DNA of 64,000 nucleotides, from NCBI RefSeq assembly GCF_014196925.1, contig NZ_JACIEN010000001.1:682001-746000 (forward strand), given 5' to 3'. This DNA is from Chelatococcus caeni (GTDB lineage: Bacteria > Pseudomonadota > Alphaproteobacteria > Rhizobiales > Beijerinckiaceae). The notes beneath the pieces are model-generated. The model ran no database searches. It was not told where the DNA came from and was given only the letters and a program-made list of their open reading frames with translations. Both the position numbers and the translations under genes were made by a program. Positions within the stretch are counted from its first letter, which is position 1; each line of letters starts with the position of its first letter. Positions 22,135 to 32,559 of the stretch are shown piece by piece.

Positions 22135-23088
22135 ATGAGCGATCAAGAAAGGATGGACGTGGCCCCGCGCCCGCCCGACCGGGGCGCTTTCGGCCGGGCG
22201 CTTGGCGCGCTCGTGCCGGCGGTGCCCTTCCTCTGGCTGACCTTCTTCTTCCTCATCCCCTTCGTCATCGTCTTCAAGATCGCGCTGTCGGAACCCGCGA
22301 CCGCGCAGCCGCCCTACCGGCCGGTCTTCGATCTCTCGCTCGGCCTCGAGGCCCTGAGCGAGGCCTTCTCGCAGCTCAGCTTCTACAATTTCTCTCTGCT
22401 TCTCGAAGACAGCCTCTATTTCTCGTCCTTCATCTCCTCGCTGCGCATCGCGGCGGTCTCGACCGCCCTGCTGCTCGCCATCGGCTTTCCCATCGCCTAT
22501 GCCATGGCGAAGGCGCCGGAGCGCTGGCGGCCGACGCTGCTGATGCTCGTCATCCTGCCGTTCTGGACGAGCTTCCTCATACGCGTCTATGCCTGGATCG
22601 GCATCTTGAAGCCCGAGGGGCTGCTCAGCGCGCTGCTCATCAATCTCGGGCTGATCGGCGAGCCGCTGCAGATCATGAACACCGACAGGGCGGTCTTCAT
22701 CGGCATCGTCTATTCCTACCTGCCCTTCATGGTGCTGCCGCTCTACGCGACGCTGGAGAAGTTCGACTACACTTTGCTGGAGGCGGCCGAGGACCTCGGC
22801 TGCCCGCCGCTGCGCGCCTTCTGGCGCATCACCGTGCCGCTCGCCATGCCGGGCATTCTCGCCGGCTGCCTCCTGTGCTTCATCCCGGTCGTCGGCGAAT
22901 TCGTGATCCCGGATCTCCTCGGCGGCTCCGAGACGCTGATGATCGGGCGGACGCTGTGGAGCGAGTTCTTCTCCAATCGCGACTGGCCGCTCGCCTCGGC
23001 GGTCGCCGTCGTGCTGCTCGTGCTGCTCGTCGGCCCCATCGTCGCCTATCGCGACATCGAGGCGCGGCGCTGGGAGAAGGCGAAATGA
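22135..23088 (+). CDS. potB: Polyamine-type ABC transporter permease, PotB/PotH-like
   Basis: Inner-membrane permease of about 317 residues with six hydrophobic segments, beginning with PAVPFLWLTFFFLIPFVIVF. The cytoplasmic EAA loop, which docks on the ATPase, is visible as LEAAEDLGCPPLRAFWRITVPLAMPGI. Start is ATG 22135; a GTG at 22126 overlapping the potA stop is the alternative. Its stop overlaps potC by ATGA. Forms a heterodimeric channel with the next gene product. Confidence 0.9.
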   Translation: MSDQERMDVAPRPPDRGAFGRALGALVPAVPFLWLTFFFLIPFVIVFKIALSEPATAQPPYRPVFDLSLGLEALSEAFSQLSFYNFSLLLEDSLYFSSFISSLRIAAVSTALLLAIGFPIAYAMAKAPERWRPTLLMLVILPFWTSFLIRVYAWIGILKPEGLLSALLINLGLIGEPLQIMNTDRAVFIGIVYSYLPFMVLPLYATLEKFDYTLLEAAEDLGCPPLRAFWRITVPLAMPGILAGCLLCFIPVVGEFVIPDLLGGSETLMIGRTLWSEFFSNRDWPLASAVAVVLLVLLVGPIVAYRDIEARRWEKAK

Positions 23089-23876
23089 ACCGGCGTTTCG
23101 GCTTTTTCGACGCGACGGCGCTGACGCTGGGCTTCGCCTTCCTCTACCTGCCCATCCTCATCCTCGTCGTCTATTCGTTCAACGCCTCGCGGCTGGTCAC
23201 GGTCTGGGGCGGGTTCTCCACGCAGTGGTACGTCTCGCTGCTGCAGAACGAGCAACTGCTGCAGGCGGCCTGGATCTCGCTGCGCGTCGCCTTCCTCTCG
23301 GCGGCGGTGGCGACGGTGCTCGGCACGCTGGCCGCGCTCGCGCTCGTGCGCTACGGGCGCTATCCGGGCCGCACGCTGTTCACGGGCATGGTCTATGCCC
23401 CGCTCGTGATGCCGGAGGTGATCACCGGCCTGTCGCTGCTGCTGCTCTTCGTCGCCGTGGACTTCGACCGCGGCTTCTGGACGGTGGTCCTCGCCCACAC
23501 GACCTTCACCATGTGCTTCGTCACGGTGGTGGTGCAGGCGCGCCTCGTCGATTTCGACCGCAGCCTCGAAGAGGCGGCGATGGACCTCGGCTGCCCGCCG
23601 CTGAAGACCTTCTTCACCATCACGCTGCCGCTGATCGCGCCGTCGGTGCTGGCGGGCTTCCTGCTCGCCTTCACGCTGTCGCTCGACGATCTCGTGATCG
23701 CGAGCTTCACGTCGGGGCCGGGCGCGACGACCCTGCCCATGCGCATCTACAGCCAGGTGCGCCTCGGCGTGACGCCGGAGATCAACGCGGTCTGCACCAT
23801 TCTCGTGGCGCTCGTCACCATCGGCGTCATCATCGCCTCGCTCGCGACGAAGCGCTCGGCCGTCGCGCGCCAGTAG
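23085..23876 (+). CDS. potC: Polyamine-type ABC transporter permease, PotC/PotI-like
   Basis: Second permease, 263 residues, with six hydrophobic segments starting at ALTLGFAFLYLPILILVVYSF. The EAA loop is LEEAAMDLGCPPLKTFFTITLPLIAPSV, and the SLDDLVIASFTSGPG segment is typical of PotC/PotI. Start ATG overlaps the potB stop by four bases. The frame is open upstream inside potB, which is a shadow. The unit ends here, four bases before the stop of the convergent AsmA-like gene, with no potD/potF-type binding protein. Confidence 0.9.
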   Translation: MNRRFGFFDATALTLGFAFLYLPILILVVYSFNASRLVTVWGGFSTQWYVSLLQNEQLLQAAWISLRVAFLSAAVATVLGTLAALALVRYGRYPGRTLFTGMVYAPLVMPEVITGLSLLLLFVAVDFDRGFWTVVLAHTTFTMCFVTVVVQARLVDFDRSLEEAAMDLGCPPLKTFFTITLPLIAPSVLAGFLLAFTLSLDDLVIASFTSGPGATTLPMRIYSQVRLGVTPEINAVCTILVALVTIGVIIASLATKRSAVARQ

Positions 23877-23879
23877 TGC

Positions 23880-25742
23880 CTACTGCAGCGTGCCGCCCGC
23901 CGAGGTGAGATCCGCCGGCGGCACCTGCGGCGGCGGGGTGACGAAAAAGGGCGCCGCCGCGCTCGAGCGCTGGATGAGCGCGTCGACGTCCGGCAGGACG
24001 GCCGGATCGTCCCAGCTGCCGCGGATCTTGAGCGGAAAGCCGGACGGCACCGCCGATGCGGCGGCCTTCGGCGGGGTGACGGTCGCATCGAGCAGCAGCC
24101 GCCGATCGCCGACGAGGACATGTCCCGTCATGAGGCCGCGCACGCCCGGCGTCGTCATCTCCATCGTGCCGACGTCGGCGATGCCTTCGCTGATCGTCAC
24201 CTGGCCCGTGATGCTCTCGAAGGGCGTGCGCCCTCCGCGCCATTCGAGCGCCGCGGCGAGGGGGCGCACTTCCGCGCGCCGGGCGAGCTCCGGCAGGTTC
24301 ACCCCGGAGATGGACCCCGCCGCAATGTCGAACTGGCCCTGGCCGCGGAGGCCGTGCGCGAGCTCGGCGAAGGAGGTGCCCGCGGCTTCCAGCTGGAACT
24401 GCGCCGTGCCGCGCCCCGAGAGGCGGGTGATGTTGCCGGCGTCGTTGAGGAGCCCGAGCAGGTCCACCTTGTCCGCCTGGCCGGACATGCGCACGTCATA
24501 GCCCGCTGGCGAGGGCGAGGCCGTGAGGCGCCCCTTGACGGTGCCGCCGTGAAGGCCGGCCCGTCCGAGCGCGATTTCGAGCCGCCCGTTCTTGATCTGC
24601 ATGGAGCCTGCGAGATTGTCGATCGGCATGCGCCCGAAATAGGCCTTGTTGATCGACAGGCGCAGGTCGAGGTCCGCGTGGTCGAGGCCGCGCGTGCCGA
24701 GTGTATCGCGGCTCCAGCTGCCGTCGGCGCCGCGCGCCGGCAGGAGGGGGCGCAGGAAACGCTCGAGCTGCAGCTCTTCCGCCGCCAGCGTGCCCGAGAC
24801 GGCGAGCCGCGCCTGCTCGAAGCGTGCCGTCAGCGCGCCGTCGATGCGGCGGCGGTCGATCTCGATGCTCGCCTGCGGCAGCGACAGGCCGCGCGAGGAC
24901 ATGGACACCGGCCCGGCGAGCGAGAAGGACTCGACGAGATGGCCGAGCGGCACGATGCCGCCGAACTGGCTGTCGGCCCAGCGCAGGGATCGCGTCGAGA
25001 CGCGCAGGTCGCCGTTGAGCTGCGGGTCCTCGGCCCCGCTCACGTCGCCCTTGAAGGCGAGATCGCCGAACGGGCTCTGCAGCTGGACGGCGAGGGGAGA
25101 GGCGCGGCCGTCGCCGATCGCGGCGGGCGAGAGGGAATCGAGGCGGATGTCCACCGGTTCGCCATGCCACTGCGTGGTGCCCGCCACGGCGAGCGGTCCG
25201 GCGAGCGAGGGCCAGTAGACGACGAGGTTGACCTGGTTGGCGAGCGCCGGGGCCTCGTCCTTCGCGCGCGTCAGCACGAGCCCGTCGATGATGATGAGCC
25301 GCCCGACATGCCGCCCGCGGGCGGTGCCGTTACGCCGGCTCTCGATCTCGCGGCCCGTGTGCGCGTTGAGCATCGCCCACAATTCGCGCAGCGTCCCGAC
25401 ACGGCTGAGGTCGAGGCGCGGCTGGACGAGCGTGACCTCGACGAGCTCCATCCGCCCGAGGAGAAGCGGCAGCAGCCGCAGTTCGCCGCGCAGTTGGCGG
25501 GCGCGCGCCACTTCCTCGCCCTGCGGCGTCTGCAGGCTGACGTTCTCCAGCTTGACGCGCGGCACGGGCAGGAGCGCAAAGGTGGCCCGCCCCTCGGTGG
25601 CGAGCCCGAGACCGGTCGTGCGCCGCATCTCCTCGCCGATCGACTCGGCAAGCGGCTTCGTGGCCAGCGTCCACGGCATCACGGCCATGGCGCAGACCGC
25701 GAGGACCGCGGCCGTCACGAGAAAGAGCTTGGACCTCGTCAT
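23880..25742 (-). CDS. AsmA family envelope protein
   Basis: A 620-residue protein with one N-terminal membrane span (MTRSKLFLVTAAVLAVCAMAV) and a long periplasmic beta-rich region. The start of the fold (LATEGRATFALLPVPRVKLENVSLQTP) and the C-terminal block (LDLRLSINKAYFGRMPIDNLAGSMQIKNGRL approximately, then LRGQGQFDIAAGSISGVNL) match the AsmA pattern. AsmA-like proteins are now viewed as lipid-transfer bridges of the envelope. The ATG at 25742 places the membrane span at the N-terminus; the open frame begins 13 codons earlier. Convergent with potC, divergent from acetoacetyl-CoA ligase. Confidence 0.87.
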   Translation of the reverse strand: MTRSKLFLVTAAVLAVCAMAVMPWTLATKPLAESIGEEMRRTTGLGLATEGRATFALLPVPRVKLENVSLQTPQGEEVARARQLRGELRLLPLLLGRMELVEVTLVQPRLDLSRVGTLRELWAMLNAHTGREIESRRNGTARGRHVGRLIIIDGLVLTRAKDEAPALANQVNLVVYWPSLAGPLAVAGTTQWHGEPVDIRLDSLSPAAIGDGRASPLAVQLQSPFGDLAFKGDVSGAEDPQLNGDLRVSTRSLRWADSQFGGIVPLGHLVESFSLAGPVSMSSRGLSLPQASIEIDRRRIDGALTARFEQARLAVSGTLAAEELQLERFLRPLLPARGADGSWSRDTLGTRGLDHADLDLRLSINKAYFGRMPIDNLAGSMQIKNGRLEIALGRAGLHGGTVKGRLTASPSPAGYDVRMSGQADKVDLLGLLNDAGNITRLSGRGTAQFQLEAAGTSFAELAHGLRGQGQFDIAAGSISGVNLPELARRAEVRPLAAALEWRGGRTPFESITGQVTISEGIADVGTMEMTTPGVRGLMTGHVLVGDRRLLLDATVTPPKAAASAVPSGFPLKIRGSWDDPAVLPDVDALIQRSSAAAPFFVTPPPQVPPADLTSAGGTLQ

Positions 25743-25940
25743 CGCCACTCGCGTCCGGCATTGGCCCCGACTATGGGCCAACGGCGCAGTTCAATCATCG
25801 GGTATTTTTGATCCCTTTACGCCGATTCAGCGGCCGCGCATAGGATTCTCGTCCAGTTGCCCTCCTTTGCTCCCTGATATTGGCGCTTTATGGACATTGC
25901 GAGCCGCGCTATCACCGCGGGCGACAATCGAGGGAGGAAA

Positions 25941-27905
<1,965 letters not shown>

Positions 27906-27968
27906 GTGCGCCTGTCCGGCTTGCACTGTGCGCGCCGGCGCCGGGCCTTTGGACGCAGCCTTTCCGCC

Positions 27969-28056
27969 GTCATGCCCGCGCTTGTCGCGGGCATCCATGC
28001 CTTGACGTTGCGCAAGGCCTGACGGCGTGGATGGCCGGGACAAGCCCGGCCATGAC
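27969..28056. repeat. Dispersed palindromic repeat, copy B
   Basis: An 88-base palindrome beginning GTCATGCCCGCGCTTGTCG and ending GACAAGCCCGGCCATGAC. It is the second copy of the element at 13416-13502 and again lies between genes, here between the convergent aacS and fbpB, where it could also serve as a transcription barrier. Confidence 0.8.
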
Positions 28057-28085
28057 GAAAAGGGACCGTGCCGTGTCCGTGCCGC

Positions 28086-29825
28086 TCACGGCCTGAACGA
28101 GGCCGGCCGGTCGACCTCGGAACTCGATGCGCGCAGCGAGACGGCGTAGCGCCCGCGGCTCATGCGGGCGAGCAGGATGACGGGCACGAGGCCGAAGACG
28201 ACGATGAGCAGGGCGGCCACCGCGCCGTCCTCGTAGGTGCCGCGCGAGGCCTCGGCATAGAGGTGGGTCGCCAGCGTCTCGAAATTGAGCGGCCGCAGCA
28301 GCAGCGTCGCCGGCAGTTCCTTCATGCAATCGACGAAGACGAGCAGGGCCGCGCCGAGGAGGGCGGGGCGCACCAGCGGCAGGTGCACGCCGAACATGGT
28401 GCCGAGCCGGCCCTGTCCCAGCGCCCGCGCCGCATGGTCGAGCGAGTGCGGGACCTTGGAGAGCCCCGCCTCGATGCCGCCGTTGGCGATGGCGAGGAAG
28501 CGCACGACATAGGCATAGACGAGCGCCACGCCCGAGCCCGAGAGGATGAGGCCCGTCGAAATGCCGAAAAGGTTGCGCATCGCCCCGTCGACCGCATTGT
28601 CGAAGGCGGCGAGCGGCGTCAGCAGGCCGATGGCGAGCACCGTGCCGGGAATGGCGTAGCCGACGCTGGCGAGCCGTGCCAGGACATTGGCCTCCCGCCG
28701 CTGCACGATGCGCGCCGTATAGGCGACGACGAGGCCGAGCGCGATGGTGACGGCTGTGGCGACGGCCGCCATCGTCACCGTGTTGATCGTCTCCTCGAGA
28801 ATGCCGGGGGAGATGCCGGCGAAGGACACGCGCTTGTAGGCCTCGTGGGCGAGGTGCAGCGCCGGCACGCAGAAGCCGAACAGGACGGGCAGGAAGCCGA
28901 CGGCCAGCGCGCCGAGCCCGCGCGCGCCCGCGAGCCGCTGCGGCACGAGCCGCCGCGCCTGCTGCGCGGCCGCCGCGTAGCGCTGGCGGCGCCGCGCCCA
29001 GCGCTCGATGAGGATGAGGGAGATGACGAGCGCCAGCATGACGAGGGCGATCTGCGCCGCGCCCGGCAGGCTGGAGCGGTTGATCCAAGTGGCGTAGATC
29101 GACACCGTGAGCGTGCGCACGCCGAGGAATTCGGAGGCGCCGATGTCGTTGAGCGCTTCCATCAGCGCAAGGCTGGTGCCGACCACGATGGCGGGGCGGG
29201 CGAGCGGCAGCGCCACGTGGAAGAAGACGCGCCGGCGCCCGTGGCCGAGGGTGCGCGCCACCTCGACGAGGCTCGCCGCCTGCATCAGGAACATCGCCCG
29301 CGTCGACAGGTAGACGTAAGGGTAGAGCACCAGGCTGAGCAGGAGGATGCAGCCCCACATCGACCGGACGTCGGGAAACGGCAGGTCGCGCGGGTTGCTG
29401 ATCCCGAACAGCGTGCGGATGGCCGTCTGCACCGGGCCGATCGGGTGCAGCACGTCGAGATAGGTATAGGCGACGATGTAGGTCGGGATGGCGAGGGGCA
29501 GCAGCAGCGCCCAGTCGAGCACCGATCGTCCCGGGAAGTCGTAGGCGGTCACGAGCCAGGCCGTGCCCGTGCCGAGGACGATGACGAGCGCGCCGACGCC
29601 GACGAGCAGGATCGCCGTGTCGCGGATCGCCTGCGGCAGCACCGTGTCGACGAGATGCGGCCAGAGATCCCCGGAACCCTGCGCCGCGAACCAGGCGAGC
29701 GCCGCGATGGGCGCGACGACGCCGAGCGCGATCACGCCCGCAGCGGCGAGCCAGCCGGAGAGCGGAGGCAGGGTGAGGCGCCGTGGTGCTCCGGCGCGTC
29801 CCTCGCCGGCGGCGGCAATGGTCAT
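28086..29825 (-). CDS. fbpB: Ferric iron ABC transporter permease, FbpB-like
   Basis: A 579-residue inner-membrane protein made of two fused permease halves with about twelve hydrophobic segments. Each half has its own binding-protein-dependent transport domain and docking loop (ASLVEVARTLGHGRRRVFFHVALP and HAARALGQGRLGTMFGVHLP regions). This double arrangement is characteristic of FbpB/AfuB and ThiP. The upstream gene for a ferric-type binding protein favours iron over thiamine. ATG 29825 starts MTIAAAGEGRAG. No ATPase gene follows; the next gene is convergent aacS. Confidence 0.87.
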   Translation of the reverse strand: MTIAAAGEGRAGAPRRLTLPPLSGWLAAAGVIALGVVAPIAALAWFAAQGSGDLWPHLVDTVLPQAIRDTAILLVGVGALVIVLGTGTAWLVTAYDFPGRSVLDWALLLPLAIPTYIVAYTYLDVLHPIGPVQTAIRTLFGISNPRDLPFPDVRSMWGCILLLSLVLYPYVYLSTRAMFLMQAASLVEVARTLGHGRRRVFFHVALPLARPAIVVGTSLALMEALNDIGASEFLGVRTLTVSIYATWINRSSLPGAAQIALVMLALVISLILIERWARRRQRYAAAAQQARRLVPQRLAGARGLGALAVGFLPVLFGFCVPALHLAHEAYKRVSFAGISPGILEETINTVTMAAVATAVTIALGLVVAYTARIVQRREANVLARLASVGYAIPGTVLAIGLLTPLAAFDNAVDGAMRNLFGISTGLILSGSGVALVYAYVVRFLAIANGGIEAGLSKVPHSLDHAARALGQGRLGTMFGVHLPLVRPALLGAALLVFVDCMKELPATLLLRPLNFETLATHLYAEASRGTYEDGAVAALLIVVFGLVPVILLARMSRGRYAVSLRASSSEVDRPASFRP

Positions 29826-29895
29826 CGGGCGGCTGTCCCGCTGCGCCGTTCCGACCGGAGACCGGCCTCCGCCGGCACGGGACGGAAACGAACAA

Positions 29896-29924
29896 TCCCG
29901 GAGCGCTCAAGGAGCGCACCGGGA
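29896..29924 (-). terminator. Hairpin with T-rich tail between fbpA and fbpB
   Basis: Arms TCCCGGAGCGCT and AGCGCACCGGGA pair over 12 positions with one mismatch around a 5-base loop. Read on the minus strand the hairpin is followed by TTGTTCGTTT. This fits a leaky intrinsic terminator after the binding-protein gene, a common way to make more binding protein than permease. Confidence 0.55.
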
Positions 29925-29970
29925 CGGGGAAGCGTCCGCTTGGGGCTGGTCATCGAAACCTCGTGCGGAA

Positions 29971-29995
29971 GGCAGGCGAAGGAGCTTCGCCTGCC
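29971..29995 (-). terminator. Perfect 11-bp stem just after fbpA
   Basis: GGCAGGCGAAG and CTTCGCCTGCC are exact reverse complements with a 3-base loop, 10 bases beyond the fbpA stop. No T-tract follows, so it may protect the fbpA mRNA 3' end rather than terminate. Confidence 0.5.
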
Positions 29996-30005
29996 TCGCT
30001 GCCGC

Positions 30006-31034
30006 TCAGTTGTCGAAGCCGACCTTGTCGGCGAGCTCGCTCGCCGCCTTGCGGTGCTCGGCGATGTCGGTCAGCAGGGCCGGATCGACCTTCAGCTCGC
30101 CGAAGCTCGCGATGATCGGGTCGGCCTTCACGCCGGCCTTCACCGGATATTCGAAGTTCGCCTGGGCGTAGAGCTCCTGCCCCTCGTCCGACACGAGGAA
30201 CTCGAGCAGCTTGACGGCCTCGCCCTTGTTCGGCGCGTTCTTGGCGATGGCCGCGCCGGAGACGTTCACATGCGTGCCGCCGTTGGCGAAGGTCGGCAGC
30301 ACGACCTTGATGGCCTCGCCCCACTTCTCCTGGTCGGGGCCACCCTTGCCGGAGCGCATCAGGCCGACATAGTAGGAATTGCCGATGCCGATGTCGCAGA
30401 TGCCGCCGAGGATGTCGCGCGCCACCTCGCGGTCGCCGCCGCCGGCCTTGCGGGCGAGATTGGCCTTGACGCCCTTCAGCCATTCCTCGGCCTTCTCGGC
30501 GCCGTCCTTGGCGATGGCGGTCGCGAAGAGGGCGGTGTTGTAGGGATGCTGGCCCGAGCGGATGCAGACCTTGCCCTGCCACTTGGGATCGGCCAGCTCC
30601 TCATAGGTGAAGGCGTCGATGTTGGTGCGGTCCTTCGAGGCGTAGAGCACGCGGGCCCGCAGCGTCAGGGCGAACCAGTTGCCGTCCTTGTCGCGCAGGT
30701 TGGCGGGGATCGCCTCCTCCAGCACCTTCGACTGAACCGGCTGGGTGACGTTGCGGTCGACGAGATCAATGAGGTTGCCGAAGTCGACGACCATCAGCAC
30801 GTCGGCCGGCGAGTTCTGGCCCTCGGCGGCCACGCGCTCGCCGAGCCCATCCTTGACGAAGACGGTGTTGACCTTGACGCCGGTCTTCTCGGTGAAGGCA
30901 TCGAGCAGCGGCTTGATGAGCCCGGGCTCGCGCGTCGTGTAGAGGTTGACTTCCTGGGCGAGCGCCGCGCCCGCGGTCATCCCCGCGGCGACGAAAGAAA
31001 CGGCCCCGATGAGCCTGCGAGCATAGCGTTGCAT
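30006..31034 (-). CDS. fbpA: Ferric iron-binding periplasmic protein, FbpA-like
   Basis: A 342-residue precursor with a signal peptide (RRLIGAVSFVAAGMTAGAALAQ). The mature part starts EVNLYTTREPGLIKPLLDAF, typical of the family 1 iron-binding proteins, and contains the adjacent iron-ligand tyrosines in GNSYYVGL (Tyr221-Tyr222, precursor numbering). It delivers Fe(III) to the FbpB permease. The ATG at 31034 has GGGAGG eight bases upstream and gives a clean signal peptide; the frame is open 37 codons further. An Irr-type iron box lies about 120 bases upstream, and hairpins separate it from fbpB. Confidence 0.9.
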   Translation of the reverse strand: MQRYARRLIGAVSFVAAGMTAGAALAQEVNLYTTREPGLIKPLLDAFTEKTGVKVNTVFVKDGLGERVAAEGQNSPADVLMVVDFGNLIDLVDRNVTQPVQSKVLEEAIPANLRDKDGNWFALTLRARVLYASKDRTNIDAFTYEELADPKWQGKVCIRSGQHPYNTALFATAIAKDGAEKAEEWLKGVKANLARKAGGGDREVARDILGGICDIGIGNSYYVGLMRSGKGGPDQEKWGEAIKVVLPTFANGGTHVNVSGAAIAKNAPNKGEAVKLLEFLVSDEGQELYAQANFEYPVKAGVKADPIIASFGELKVDPALLTDIAEHRKAASELADKVGFDN

Positions 31035-31153
31035 GATTGTAGCCTCCCTCGATCCGGGACCGGGCCCCAGCCTCGATCGCAACTTGCGTATGAAGAAAGG
31101 CGTATGCCGCCACGGGCGGGGCGCGTCAACAAAATAACCAATCAAATCAATAG

Positions 31154-31170
31154 TTTATAATCTCTCTAAA
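31154..31170. promoter_or_regulatory. Probable Irr iron-control element (ICE-like box)
   Basis: The 17 bases TTTATAATCTCTCTAAA match the iron-control element TTTAGAA-N3-TTCTAAA at 12 of 14 fixed positions with correct spacing. It sits in the AT-rich strip upstream of fbpA, where iron regulation is expected in Hyphomicrobiales. Direct observation is the sequence match; binding by Irr is inference. Confidence 0.55.
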
Positions 31171-31330
31171 GAGGGGTCGTGCGAGAAGCGGGTGCCGACG
31201 GCGGTGTACCGGTGCGCTGCGGCATCGGTTGCGCTTGCCTTCCCCGCGGCGCAGGCGCGATCATGGTTCAAGGTGGCGTGGCTGTGCGATGGCATGCCGC
31301 GGTGGCGTCGCAAGGTTGGGGGAGACGATC

Positions 31331-31726
31331 ATGGCAATGCCCGATGGCTTCAAGCGCATCACGCTGCACCTGGCGCGCTCGCGGGAGTTCCCGCAGGGGT
31401 CCGCCCGCCATGGCTATGAGATCGTCGCCCCGCTCGATGCCGCGAACCACCTCGACGTGGAGGCCTGGCGCAAGAACCGCGAGGCCTGCCGCGTGCGCCG
31501 CTTCTGGGCCGGCGAGCGGACGGAACTCGGCCATCTCGTCCATCGCGCCGGCGGCAAGGGCGGCTCGACCTGGGTATTCGACTATGACGCCGCGGCGGCC
31601 GACGACGACGAGGCCGGCTTCCGGCTCGGCGATCACGTCTGGGTGCCCGGGGAATATGTCTCCATCCGCGACGACGAGGGCGAGATGCACACGTTCCGCG
31701 TGGTCACCGTCGACCAGGTCGCCTGA
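31331..31726 (+). CDS. Conserved hypothetical protein, 131 residues
   Basis: A soluble, acidic protein of 131 residues with no signal peptide or membrane segment. It starts MAMPDGFKRITLHLARS and includes CRVRRFWAGERTELGHLVH, an Asp-rich stretch DYDAAAADDDEAGF and a C-terminal GDHVWVPGEYVSI. I recall similar short proteins in Hyphomicrobiales but no function. Start ATG 31331 has GGGGGAGA upstream; an ATG two codons on is also possible. It is divergent from fbpA, whose iron box lies in the shared gap. Confidence 0.65.
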   Translation: MAMPDGFKRITLHLARSREFPQGSARHGYEIVAPLDAANHLDVEAWRKNREACRVRRFWAGERTELGHLVHRAGGKGGSTWVFDYDAAAADDDEAGFRLGDHVWVPGEYVSIRDDEGEMHTFRVVTVDQVA

Positions 31727-31977
31727 GCCGCCGTCGACCGTGGATGGGCTCTCCCTCACGCCCTGTGAGGGGATGCGGTGTCATAGCGCGCCCGGGATGC
31801 ATCGGCCCGGGCACGACTATCCACCGCAACGTCATGCCTTCCACTGGATCTCGCCTGCCAGGGTGGTTGACCGGGAATAAATCGCGCTCTATATGCAGGC
31901 CACCAGCGACGGTGATCGAAAATCGTCCGGCCCGGCTCGATCCGCCCGGAATAGATTATAGAAATCAACGTCCTCGT

Positions 31978-32051
31978 TGGGGGATAGTTTAACGGTAGAA
32001 CAGCGGACTCTGACTCCGTTAGTCGTGGTTCGAATCCACGTCCCCCAGCCA
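31978..32051 (+). tRNA. tRNA-Gln (anticodon CTG)
   Basis: A complete 74-base cloverleaf with encoded CCA. Acceptor arms TGGGGGA and TCCCCCA pair, with the U1-A72 pair typical of glutamine tRNA. The anticodon loop CTCTGAC between GCGGA and TCCGT gives anticodon CTG, reading CAG. The T arm is GTGGTTCGAATCCAC. It stands alone and shows no sign of an inserted element. Confidence 0.97.
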
Positions 32052-32160
32052 TCCTCAGCTTCAAATCCATCGTCCCTTCATCGAGCGGCTTCACGGCCGT
32101 TTTGCAACGCGTTTCGGCGCTTCTGCGCCGATCGTCGGGCGGGCTTCCGCCGCACACGCG

Positions 32161-32301
32161 TCAGGGCAGTCCGCTGCGCAGCCAGTTGATGGCGAGGGCG
32201 ATGAGGGCCGCGAGCAGCATCACGGCAAGGATGATGAGGCAGCCGCTCGGCCGCATCTCACGGACATCGTCCGGCGGCTCCTGTTCCGGCCAGTTGGCCA
32301 T
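32161..32301 (-). CDS. Small single-span membrane protein, 46 residues
   Basis: A short frame with an acidic, Pro-rich N-terminus (MANWPEQEPPDDVREM) and one hydrophobic helix (CLIILAVMLLAALIALAI) near the C-terminus. The ATG at 32301 has GGGAG six bases upstream, better than the ATG two codons earlier. Proteins of this layout are frequent in Hyphomicrobiales but I know no function. It reads toward the tRNA-Gln gene. Confidence 0.5.
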   Translation of the reverse strand: MANWPEQEPPDDVREMRPSGCLIILAVMLLAALIALAINWLRSGLP

Positions 32302-32500
32302 GGCCATCTCCCATCTGCGAGGGCGCCGCGCCACGCGTCGGCGCGCGCGCCGTTGCGGATTATGCACGGTCTGTGCCGGATGCCGACGGCAAAGCCGCTG
32401 TCCCGCATGCCGTACTGAGACATGCGGCCGCGGTGCGCCTCCGGCTCCACCGGACGTATGGACCGGACGAGCCGGATCGCGCGCGGCCGACGCCCGAATT

Positions 32501-32512
32501 GTGTTCGAACAC
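32501..32512. promoter_or_regulatory. 12-bp perfect palindrome upstream of a small gene
   Basis: GTGTTCGAACAC is its own reverse complement, and GAACAC is repeated four bases further on. It lies 47 bases before the ATG at 32560, in operator position. It does not have the GTTC-N7-GTTC spacing of the alphaproteobacterial LexA box, so the regulator is unknown. Confidence 0.35.
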
Positions 32513-32559
32513 CTGAACACATGTGATAACTCCAACCCATTGTGTGCGTCGGAGCGGGT

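Noticed and set aside
28068-31160. A 1030-codon open frame opposite fbpA-fbpB
   Set aside because: Long antisense frames are common in GC-rich DNA. It has shadow composition (Arg, Asp, Gly, His-rich) and lies over two clear genes.
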